Below are positions 8,651 to 16,228 of a stretch of DNA of 64,000 nucleotides, one piece after another. Source of the DNA: Sphingomonas sanxanigenens DSM 19645 = NX02 (GTDB taxonomy: Bacteria > Pseudomonadota > Alphaproteobacteria > Sphingomonadales > Sphingomonadaceae). Location: the NCBI RefSeq assembly GCF_000512205.2, contig NZ_CP006644.1, positions 3,342,520 through 3,406,519 of the forward strand, written 5' to 3'. Position 1 is the stretch's first letter, and each line of letters begins with the position of its first letter. The notes below the pieces were generated by a model. The model worked only from the letters and a program-made list of their open reading frames with translations, was not told the DNA's origin and made no database searches. A program made the translations under genes and the position numbers.

Positions 8651-9574
8651 CTACGGATACCGCACCGGCGGCGGCGGATCGGCCGGCAGCGGGATGAACT
8701 CGCTCTCCTCGGGCACCGCCGCAAAGCGCTGGTCGCGCCAGTCCGCCTTCGCCTGCTCGATGCGGTCGCGCGACGAGGAAACGAAGTTCCAGTAGATGAA
8801 GCGCGGTTCCGAAAGCGGCTCGCCGCCCACCAGCGCCAGCCGCGTCGCGCCATCGCCGCGCACGACGATCTCGGCACCGGGCTTCAGGAGCACCAGTTCG
8901 CCCGCCTCGAAGCGGCCGACCTGCCCTTCCACCGCCAGCGCGCCGTCGATCACATAGATCGCGCGTTCGACATGGTCGGTGCCGACGTGATAGCGCGCGC
9001 CGTCCGCCAGCGTGATCGCCGCGTAGATCATCTCCGAAAAGGTCTCGACCGGGGAGACCAGCCCGTCGAGCGCACCGATCACGAGGTTGATCGAAACGCC
9101 GCCCGCCGCGGCCGACGGGATCGCATCCGCACCGTGATGGACGAAGCTCGGCGCGGTTTCCTCATGCGTGCGCGGCAGCGCAACCCAGGTTTGCAGCCCG
9201 TGCAGCGCCCCGCCGGCGGCACGCACCGCGGGCGCGCTGCGCTCCGAATGGACGATGCCCGAGCCGGCGGTCATCCAGTTGACCTCGCCCGGGCGGATCG
9301 GCTGCACGCTGCCCACCGAATCGCGGTGCAGGATCTCGCCCTGGAACAGATAGGTGACCGTCGCGAGGCCGATATGCGGGTGCGGGCGCACGTCGAGGCC
9401 ATGGCCGGCCTCCAGCGTCACCGGCCCCATCTCGTCGAGGAAGATGAACGGCCCCACCATCCGGCGATGCGCCGAGGGCAGCGCGCGCCGCACCTTGAAG
9501 CCGTCCCCCAGGTCGCGCAACGGCGGCAGTACCACCGTCTCGACCCCTTCGATCCCGCTTGGCCGCGTCGTCAT
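8651..9574 (-). CDS. Pirin family protein
   Basis: A 307-residue two-cupin protein. The N-terminal cupin carries the pirin motif RPHPHIGLATVTYL (H65, H67) and GSGIVHSE (H109, E111), the four expected metal ligands. Bacterial pirins are cytoplasmic; some have quercetinase activity and others modulate enzymes, and the sequence does not say which applies here. The ATG at 9574 is preceded by GGGAG at a good distance; an in-frame upstream start exists but lacks this site. The downstream neighbour on the same strand end is convergent; upstream lies the lipid kinase gene on the same strand, 58 bp away. Confidence 0.92.
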   Translation of the reverse strand: MTTRPSGIEGVETVVLPPLRDLGDGFKVRRALPSAHRRMVGPFIFLDEMGPVTLEAGHGLDVRPHPHIGLATVTYLFQGEILHRDSVGSVQPIRPGEVNWMTAGSGIVHSERSAPAVRAAGGALHGLQTWVALPRTHEETAPSFVHHGADAIPSAAAGGVSINLVIGALDGLVSPVETFSEMIYAAITLADGARYHVGTDHVERAIYVIDGALAVEGQVGRFEAGELVLLKPGAEIVVRGDGATRLALVGGEPLSEPRFIYWNFVSSSRDRIEQAKADWRDQRFAAVPEESEFIPLPADPPPPVRYP

Positions 9575-9632
9575 TCTGATGCTCCCTGGTTGCCGGGCGA
9601 CGATAGCAGGTCCGCCGCGCCGCTCCACCCGC

Positions 9633-10478
9633 TCAGCCCGGGTCGGAACCCGCTTCGGGCAAGGTCGTCACGAACGCCACCCGGCTAAGCCCCGGGGTGA
9701 TGCGCGTTCCGGCATCCAGCCGTACCGGCTCGCCATCGAACAGCGCAAGCACCGGCTGCCCTTCGGCCAGCCGCAGCGCATCCGTCTCGGCCTCGTCGAC
9801 CGCGCGGGCGCGCACCCAGTCTCCGGTCAGCCAGTCCCACCCCAGTTCGGCGATCGCACGCCAGTCGCGCGCATCGATCGCGGCGACGGCGAGGCGGGTG
9901 GCCCCCGGCTGGACGAACACCGCCTGATAGCGGGCCCGCAGCCCGGGCGCACCGGATATGCGGACGCCGCGGCCGAAGGTGCGCCGCCACGCGCCGAGCG
10001 CGGCGGACAGCATCCGCCGCGGCCGCCCGGCGCGCGCCATCTCCCGCGCGCGATACCAGTGCGCCGCCGGCCCGAGGATCAGCCCGACGAAGGCGCGATG
10101 GGGGCCCGCCTCGATCAGGGGGAGCGCGATACGGCGGGCGTCTTCATGCGCCGCCGCGACGATCGCCGCCGGATCGGCATCGCCATGCAGGCTGCGTGCG
10201 AGCAGGTTCATCGTGCCGCCCGGCAGGATCAGGAAGCCGCCCTCCCACGTCGCCAGCGCGCACAACGCGGCGTTGATCGTGCCGTCGCCGGCGAAGAGCA
10301 CGACGAGATCGATTTCCGCCGCATCGAGGGCTGCCGCGTCCGGAAGCGACTCGGCGGGAAACGCGGTGCGTCCGCCAAGCGTCAAACCCCGATCGCGCAA
10401 CAAAATCTCGATGGCCTCGCATTTGGCGGGGCTGGAAGAACCCGACGCCGGATTGGTGATCAGCCAGAGTTTCCGCAT
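9633..10478 (-). CDS. Diacylglycerol kinase catalytic-domain (lipid kinase) protein
   Basis: A 281-residue protein of the DAGK/YegS family, which phosphorylates lipids such as diacylglycerol with ATP. The nucleotide-binding loop reads FAGDGTIN (62-69), where the usual first Gly of GGDGT is Ala, and the second signature PGGTMNLLA is at 86-94. A beta-rich C-terminal domain follows. Start chosen at 10478 (MRKLWLITNP), which begins exactly at the family's first strand; a further ATG lies at 10490. Divergent from the cellulose operon with a 219-bp shared intergenic region. Confidence 0.85.
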   Translation of the reverse strand: MRKLWLITNPASGSSSPAKCEAIEILLRDRGLTLGGRTAFPAESLPDAAALDAAEIDLVVLFAGDGTINAALCALATWEGGFLILPGGTMNLLARSLHGDADPAAIVAAAHEDARRIALPLIEAGPHRAFVGLILGPAAHWYRAREMARAGRPRRMLSAALGAWRRTFGRGVRISGAPGLRARYQAVFVQPGATRLAVAAIDARDWRAIAELGWDWLTGDWVRARAVDEAETDALRLAEGQPVLALFDGEPVRLDAGTRITPGLSRVAFVTTLPEAGSDPG

Positions 10479-10554
10479 GTCACCCCACATTTCAGCAGCC
10501 GAAAAACGCATGCACTCGCGCGAAAACCGTCAACGCCGGTGATCGTTGCGCAGT

Positions 10555-10569
10555 CATGACAATGTCATG
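10555..10569. promoter_or_regulatory. CATGAC-N3-GTCATG palindrome upstream of the cellulose operon
   Basis: A perfect 6-bp inverted repeat with a 3-bp spacer in the region between the lipid kinase gene and the cellulose operon, about 130 bp before the first operon ATG. The symmetry suits a dimeric regulator. No cognate protein can be named. Confidence 0.4.
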
Positions 10570-10649
10570 CCGATCTTTCGCGAGCGTGGATCGCGGCCCT
10601 GTCGAAAATTTGATCCGAAATGAGGGTTGGGAAAATGATCGACGGCTTA

Positions 10650-10657
10650 TTAACCAT
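10650..10657 (+). promoter_or_regulatory. TTAACCAT, CtrA half-site-like motif upstream of the cellulose operon
   Basis: TTAACCAT is the half-site form reported for the alphaproteobacterial cell-cycle regulator CtrA. It lies 40 bp before the first ATG of the operon, where CtrA could act at the promoter. It could be chance: an 8-mer is expected occasionally in 64 kb, though less often in GC-rich DNA. Confidence 0.35.
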
Positions 10658-10697
10658 TTGAACCCATAGCTGCCCTCGCCAACCACCGGAGCGATCG

Positions 10698-11084
10698 ATG
10701 CGCCAGGATGCCCGCAGCTTACTCGAGAGATTGAACCGCCAGGACTTTCGCTATCGCGAATTTCCCGATCAGTTCGCCGATATGGAACTCTGGCCGCTGT
10801 TCCAGGCGCTGCTGACCGACGAGCGCGTGATCGGGGGCTACGACACGGAACTGCGCGGTGCCGACGTGGAAGTGCGGGAGCGCCTTCTCGAGGCCAGGCG
10901 CGGCCCGGCCGATCGTGGCGCCTCCGATCGTGGCCCCGCCGATCCTGGCCCCGCTCAGCATGGTGAGGCGCATGCGCCGTCGCGCACCGGCTTGTTCAGC
11001 CGATATGGCGGCGCCGCGCCGGAGCCGGCCGAGCGCAGCGGCAATCTGCGGCAGTTCCTCGGCCGCCTCGCGGACAAGGACTGA
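10698..11084 (+). CDS. Small cellulose-biosynthesis accessory protein, BcsP/BcsR-like
   Basis: A 128-residue protein opening the cellulose operon. The N-terminal third (LLERLNRQDFRYREF near residues 8-22 and then WPLFQALL) resembles the short conserved Y-x-E...WPL pattern shared by the small BcsP, BcsO and BcsR proteins that precede bcsQ in other operons. The middle is a low-complexity run of R-G-A/P-x-D-R repeats, and the C-terminus reads GNLRQFLGRLAD. Such proteins are thought to regulate or localise BcsQ and the synthase. GGAG at 10688-10691 is well placed. The stop overlaps the bcsQ ATG (TGATG). The assignment to a particular subfamily is inference from position and this short motif. Confidence 0.65.
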   Translation: MRQDARSLLERLNRQDFRYREFPDQFADMELWPLFQALLTDERVIGGYDTELRGADVEVRERLLEARRGPADRGASDRGPADPGPAQHGEAHAPSRTGLFSRYGGAAPEPAERSGNLRQFLGRLADKD

Positions 11085-11833
11085 TGTCTCTCATCCTCTT
11101 TCATTCGCCCAAGGGCGGCGTCGGCTCGAGCTTCCTCGCCGCACAACTGGCGATCCAGCTCGCGCAGCGCGGCCATCAGGTGACCGCGATCGATTTCACC
11201 TTCCAGGGCGCGTTGAAGCTGAACTTCGCGATGCTGCCGAGCCAGAGCCTCGCGAACATGAGCCGCACGCCGGGCGACGTCACCGTCGTCAACGGCGTCG
11301 AACTGCTCAACGGCTATGATCTGGCGCAGGAACGCGATTTCCGTGAAGCATTGGCGGCGGGGCATGCCGGCCTCTTCAATCCGGAGCATATCACCATCGC
11401 CGACGTGGCATCGGGCGATCGGGAGATGAAGTCGATCCTCTACGACCGCTGCGATCTCCACATCTGCACGCTGATGCCTGAGGCGGCCGCGCTCGCCACC
11501 TTGCCGCTGGTCGTGCCGGGCACCGCCACGGTGGCGCTCAGGAAGACCGCCTTCGTGCTCAATGCGATCGACGACACGCGCCGCCTGTCGCGCGACAGCA
11601 ACAGGTTCGTGCGCCAACTGCTGGGCGATGCCCTCATCGCCAACGTCCGCCGCGACGAGGCGGTCAACGAGGCGCTGGCGCGGTTCGAACCGCTCACCAA
11701 GGCGGCGGCGAGCAGCCCCATTCACGGCGATGTCGCACGGCTCGCCGTCGCGGTCGAACAGCGCCTCGGCCGGGCCCCGGAGGCGGCGGAAGACGCCGGT
11801 GACGGCGCGCCCCGCGGTACGACGAAGCGATAG
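11084..11833 (+). CDS. bcsQ: Cellulose biosynthesis ParA/MinD-like ATPase BcsQ (YhjQ)
   Basis: A 249-residue SIMIBI-class P-loop protein. The P-loop reads KGGVGSSF (residues 10-17): the early signature Lys is kept but the Lys before Ser/Thr of the usual KGGVGKT is Ser. The E. coli BcsQ loop is also atypical at that position (GGVGTT), so this is a family trait rather than obvious decay. BcsQ proteins aid assembly and polar placement of the cellulose synthase. Overlaps the previous stop by 1 nt and precedes bcsAB by 9 bp, so it is part of the same transcript. The C-terminal 20 residues are a low-complexity tail. Confidence 0.88.
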   Translation: MSLILFHSPKGGVGSSFLAAQLAIQLAQRGHQVTAIDFTFQGALKLNFAMLPSQSLANMSRTPGDVTVVNGVELLNGYDLAQERDFREALAAGHAGLFNPEHITIADVASGDREMKSILYDRCDLHICTLMPEAAALATLPLVVPGTATVALRKTAFVLNAIDDTRRLSRDSNRFVRQLLGDALIANVRRDEAVNEALARFEPLTKAAASSPIHGDVARLAVAVEQRLGRAPEAAEDAGDGAPRGTTKR

Positions 11834-11842
11834 GACGGGACG

Positions 11843-14800
11843 ATGGCAAAACAGGGGAAATCGTCGCTTCTGAACCTCGCGCTGAACGCGGCCGGCGCGG
11901 TCGCGGTCGGCTCGCTGGCCGTCCTCGTCATCACCGTGCCGATGGACCTTCAGGAACAGTGGATCTTCGCAGCCGTCTCGATTCTGGGCGCGATGGTCAT
12001 GACCCGCGTGAAGGGCCAGCGCGCGACGCTGGCGATCGCCGCGCTCTCGCTGCTGGTCTCGACCCGCTACATCGTGTGGCGGACGACGACCACGCTCGAT
12101 TTCGATTCGCCGATCGGCTTCTTTCTCGGCACCGGCCTCTATCTGGCCGAACTCTATGCCTGGATCATCCTCGTGCTCGGCTTCCTCCAGACCGCGTGGC
12201 AGCTGCCGCGGCCGGTGATCGAGCCGGAAGGCCCGCCCGAGGCATGGCCGACCGTCGACGTCTATGTGCCGACCTATAATGAGAGCCTCGAGATCGTCGC
12301 CAATACGGTCTACGCCGCGATGGATATGGACTATCCGGCCGATCGCTTCCGGGTGTTCATTCTCGACGACGGCCGGCGGCCGGAATTCCAGGCGTTCGCG
12401 CGCCAGGCAGGCTGCGGCTACCTGACCCGCGCGGACAATCTCCACGCCAAGGCCGGCAACATGAACGCGGCCATGAAGAAGACCGACGGCGAACTGATCG
12501 CGATCTTCGATTGCGACCATGTGCCGGTCCGTGCCTTCCTGCAGCTGACCGTCGGCTGGTTCGGCAAGGACCCCAAGCTGGCGCTGATGCAGACGCCGCA
12601 CCATTTCTATTCGCCCGATCCCGTCCAGCGGAACCTGGGTGAATCGGTGAGCGACCTGCCGGGCGAAGGCGATCTCTTCTACGGCGCCGTCCAGCGCGGC
12701 AACGATCTGTGGAACGCCACCTTCTTCTGCGGTTCGTGCGCGATCATCCGCCGCGAGGCGCTGATGCAGACCAACGGCTTCGCCGGCGAGACGGTGACCG
12801 AGGATGCGCACACCGCGCTCAAGCTGCAGCGGATGGGCTGGAACACCGCCTATCTCGGCACGCGCCTGTCCGCCGGCCTCGCCACCGAGCGTCTCGTCAT
12901 CCACATCGGCCAGCGCATCCGCTGGGCGCGCGGCATGACGCAGATCTTTCGCATCGACAATCCGCTCCTCGGCAAGGGCCTGAAGTTCACCCAGCGGCTT
13001 TGCTACCTGAACGCGATGCTGCACTTCCAGTTTCCGCTGCCGCGCATCGTGTTCCTCACCTCGCCGCTCGCCTATCTGCTGTTCGGCCAGAACATCATCC
13101 ACGCCTCCGCGGCGCTGATCTTCGCCTATGCGCTGCCGCACCTCGTGGTTTCGGCGCAGTCGAGCGAGCGGACGCAGGGCGGCGATCGCCGGCCCTTCTG
13201 GGGCGAAGTCTATGAGACGCTGCTCTGTTTCCACCTGGTGAAGCCCACGGTCTTCACGATGTTCCAGCCGCGCAAGGGAAAGTTCAACGTGACCGACAAG
13301 GGCGGCATGCTCAACGATACCTATTATGATTTCACCACGGTGCGGCCGCACCTGTTCGTCGCCGGGCTGCTCGTGGCCGGCATCGCCTTCGGTTGCGTGA
13401 AATATTTCCTGTTCCCGCACATCTTCAACATCCAGCTCGACACGCTGCTGCTCAATACGATCTGGGCAGTGTTCAGCCTGGTGACGCTGATCGCGGCGCT
13501 CTCGGTCGCGCGCGAGCGCCGGCAGACGCGCCAGCACATCCGTATCGACGTCGCGCTGCCGGTGACGCTGCATTTCGAGGACGGCTATGTCGTGGAAGGC
13601 GTGACGCGGGACATTTCGATGGGCGGCTTCGCCGCAACCATGCCGCAGGGCTTCACCCTGCAGGGGCGTTCGGTCACCGCCGTCTCGTTGCCGATGGGGG
13701 ATGATTCGCTGACGATCGAGGTCGAGACGGTCCGCATGGATCGTGGCGTCGCCCAGGTCCGCTTCGAACCGCTCGAGCCCATCCGCGCCCGCCTGCTCGT
13801 GCGCGCCGTAATGGGCCGCTGCGACGCGTGGCAACAGGCCAGGCCGACCGCCGCCGTCTCCAGCATGCGCTCGATGGCGGATATCCTGAAGGTGGACAGC
13901 CTGACGCTGCGGCGCATCTTCGCCTCGCTACGGCCCGGCAACAAGCGCCGGGCAGCCGCCGCCACGATGGTCGCGCTGCTCTGCGCCGCGGCCCTGTTCT
14001 TCACCGCCGGCCCCGCCTTCGCGCAGGCGATGCCCGACGCCGCGGTGCCAAACCCGGATGCGACCGCGATGGCGGGGGCGCCCCCCGCGCTGCCGGCGGG
14101 CCCGGGCGCCAAGCGCGAACGCGTGACGCTCAAGGATCTGCGCGTCGCCACGCCGATCCGGCTGGCCGGCGTCCGCGGCGAAATCGGCATCCCCTTCGGC
14201 ATGCGCGGCGACCAGGTCGTCGCCGATGCCATGCTGACGCTCGACTTCGCCTATTCGCCCTCGATGCTGGGGGATCTCAGCCAGCTCGTCGTGCTGCTGA
14301 ACGGTGAGGTCGTGCGCACGATCCAGCTCGATTCGGGGTCGGCCACCGGCCAGGTGCTGTCGATCCCGGTCAATCCGGCGCTGTTCCTGCCGGGCAACAA
14401 TCAGCTCAACCTGCGGCTGCTCGGCCACTATGCCCGCGACTGCGAGGATCCGTTTCATTCGTCGCTGTGGGCCAATGTCAGCAATGTCCGCTCCTATTTC
14501 GAGCTGACGACGCAGCCGCTGCCGCTCGCCCCCAACCTCCAGCGCCTGCCGAACCCGTTCTACGACCAGTATGACATCAAGCCGCTGACCCTGCCCTTCG
14601 TGTTCGCCGGCTCGCCCAACGATCAGGAGCTGGAAGCCGCGGCGAGCGTCGCATCCTGGTTCGGCGGCATGGCCAGCTATCGCGGCTTCGCGTTCAAGCC
14701 TTCGTTCGGCCGCCTGCCGCAGGGCAATGCGGTCGTGTTCATGACGCCCGGCCGCGGCCTGCCCGGCATCCCCAACGCCATCGCCGGCGCCTCGCTCGGC

Positions 14801-16225
14801 GTCATCCGCAACCCGGTCGATCCCACCGGCCAGCTCCTGCTGGTGATGGGCCGCGATGCACGCGAGCTGAAGCTGGCCGCCGCGGCGCTGGCGAGCGGCC
14901 GTGGCGTGTTCGGCGGCACGCTGACTTCTGTCGACAATGCCCGCATTCCCGCCTACCCGCGCTACGGCGCGCCCAAATGGCTGCGCACGGACCGTCCGGT
15001 GCGGCTGGGCGAGATTGCGCCGTCCTACCGTCTGGAAGGTCTCGGCCTGCCGCCGGGTCCGCTCACCACCGACTTCCGCGTCGCGCCGGATCTCTTCTTC
15101 TGGCCGCGCCAGGGCGCCAATCTGAAGCTGCACTATCGCTATCCGGGCGCCAGCTGGCTCGATCGCCGCGCCTCGCGCCTCGATCTCTCGGTCAACGGCC
15201 AATATCTGCAGACGCTGCCGCTGGGCGGTGCGCGGTGGTGGGATCGCCTGTTCGCGCAGGAATATGCGACCGCCTACACCTCGCGCGCCGACGTGCTGCT
15301 GCCGCGCTACAACCTGTTCGGCCAGAACCAGCTCATCTTCGACTATAATCTGGTCATCGCCGACAAGAAGAAGTGCCAGGGCACGGTGCCGGACAATGTC
15401 CACACCAGCGTGCTGCCCGACAGCACGATCGACCTGACCCACGCCTATCATGCGCTGCGCATGCCCGACCTCGCGGCCTTCGCGAACGCCGGCTATCCCT
15501 TCACCATCCGCCCCGATCTCGCGGAAACCGCGGTGGTGATGGCGACGCAGCCGAGCAGCGCGACGGTGGAGGCGTATCTCCAGCTGATGGGCCGCTTCGG
15601 CGACGCCACCGGCGCGCCCGTCACCGGCATCATGGTCACCCGCTCGGTCGACAGCGAGGCGCTCGGTTCCAAGGACATCATCGTCATCGGCGGCATGCAG
15701 CTCGCCCAGTCGGAACAGCTCTTCGCCAAGGCGCCGGTGCGCTTCGAGGACGGTCGCCTGCGCGTGCCGCAGCGGTCGATGGTGGAACGGGTGTTCTACG
15801 GCTATTCGCCGTTCGATCGCGCGCCGGAAGCGGCGGATTCCTTCCTCTACAACACCGACAGCTTCACCGGCCTCGTCGGCTTCGAATCGCCGTTCGACAA
15901 GGCGCGCAGCGTCGTCGCCCTGCTCGCAAGCGATACGGTGACCCTGCCGGGCATGATCGAGGGCCTCGCCGACGTGAAGGTCAACGCGCTCGTCCAGGGC
16001 GACCTGTCGGTCGTCAATGGCGAGGGCATGGTGAGCTACGCCGTCGGCGACACCTATTGGGTGGGCGACCTGCCGTGGTTCATGCGCCTGGCCTACTGGT
16101 TCAGCCAGCACCCGATCCTGATGGCGCTTTCCGCCATCATCGTCGCGATCCTCGTCTGCGGTCCGATCTACCACATCCTCAAGCGTCAGGAGCGCAAGCG
16201 CCTGGCTGCCATCGACAAGGCCTGA
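11843..16225 (+). CDS. bcsAB: Fused cellulose synthase catalytic and regulatory subunits (BcsA-BcsB)
   Basis: A 1460-residue fusion of the two core subunits, as in Komagataeibacter AcsAB. The BcsA half has four N-terminal membrane segments, a GT2 domain with D/D/TED/QxxRW residues (DDG near 174-176, DCD 223-225, TED 319-321, QRIRW 357-361), further membrane helices, and a PilZ domain with RRQTR (559-563) and DISMGG (590-595) for cyclic-di-GMP. A hydrophobic segment near 703-728 ending in AFAQA links to the BcsB half, which runs from RERVTLKDL to a C-terminal membrane anchor (ALSAIIVAILVCGPIYHIL) and basic tail. It polymerises UDP-glucose into cellulose and guides it across the periplasm. Between bcsQ and bcsC with 9-bp and 3-bp gaps. 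Confidence 0.96.
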   Translation: MAKQGKSSLLNLALNAAGAVAVGSLAVLVITVPMDLQEQWIFAAVSILGAMVMTRVKGQRATLAIAALSLLVSTRYIVWRTTTTLDFDSPIGFFLGTGLYLAELYAWIILVLGFLQTAWQLPRPVIEPEGPPEAWPTVDVYVPTYNESLEIVANTVYAAMDMDYPADRFRVFILDDGRRPEFQAFARQAGCGYLTRADNLHAKAGNMNAAMKKTDGELIAIFDCDHVPVRAFLQLTVGWFGKDPKLALMQTPHHFYSPDPVQRNLGESVSDLPGEGDLFYGAVQRGNDLWNATFFCGSCAIIRREALMQTNGFAGETVTEDAHTALKLQRMGWNTAYLGTRLSAGLATERLVIHIGQRIRWARGMTQIFRIDNPLLGKGLKFTQRLCYLNAMLHFQFPLPRIVFLTSPLAYLLFGQNIIHASAALIFAYALPHLVVSAQSSERTQGGDRRPFWGEVYETLLCFHLVKPTVFTMFQPRKGKFNVTDKGGMLNDTYYDFTTVRPHLFVAGLLVAGIAFGCVKYFLFPHIFNIQLDTLLLNTIWAVFSLVTLIAALSVARERRQTRQHIRIDVALPVTLHFEDGYVVEGVTRDISMGGFAATMPQGFTLQGRSVTAVSLPMGDDSLTIEVETVRMDRGVAQVRFEPLEPIRARLLVRAVMGRCDAWQQARPTAAVSSMRSMADILKVDSLTLRRIFASLRPGNKRRAAAATMVALLCAAALFFTAGPAFAQAMPDAAVPNPDATAMAGAPPALPAGPGAKRERVTLKDLRVATPIRLAGVRGEIGIPFGMRGDQVVADAMLTLDFAYSPSMLGDLSQLVVLLNGEVVRTIQLDSGSATGQVLSIPVNPALFLPGNNQLNLRLLGHYARDCEDPFHSSLWANVSNVRSYFELTTQPLPLAPNLQRLPNPFYDQYDIKPLTLPFVFAGSPNDQELEAAASVASWFGGMASYRGFAFKPSFGRLPQGNAVVFMTPGRGLPGIPNAIAGASLGVIRNPVDPTGQLLLVMGRDARELKLAAAALASGRGVFGGTLTSVDNARIPAYPRYGAPKWLRTDRPVRLGEIAPSYRLEGLGLPPGPLTTDFRVAPDLFFWPRQGANLKLHYRYPGASWLDRRASRLDLSVNGQYLQTLPLGGARWWDRLFAQEYATAYTSRADVLLPRYNLFGQNQLIFDYNLVIADKKKCQGTVPDNVHTSVLPDSTIDLTHAYHALRMPDLAAFANAGYPFTIRPDLAETAVVMATQPSSATVEAYLQLMGRFGDATGAPVTGIMVTRSVDSEALGSKDIIVIGGMQLAQSEQLFAKAPVRFEDGRLRVPQRSMVERVFYGYSPFDRAPEAADSFLYNTDSFTGLVGFESPFDKARSVVALLASDTVTLPGMIEGLADVKVNALVQGDLSVVNGEGMVSYAVGDTYWVGDLPWFMRLAYWFSQHPILMALSAIIVAILVCGPIYHILKRQERKRLAAIDKA

Positions 16226-16228
16226 CCG

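Noticed and set aside
10955-13834. A 959-codon minus-strand frame opposite bcsQ-bcsAB
   Set aside because: Antisense to intact BcsQ and BcsA with all catalytic motifs; no ribosome site and no domain in the antisense product.
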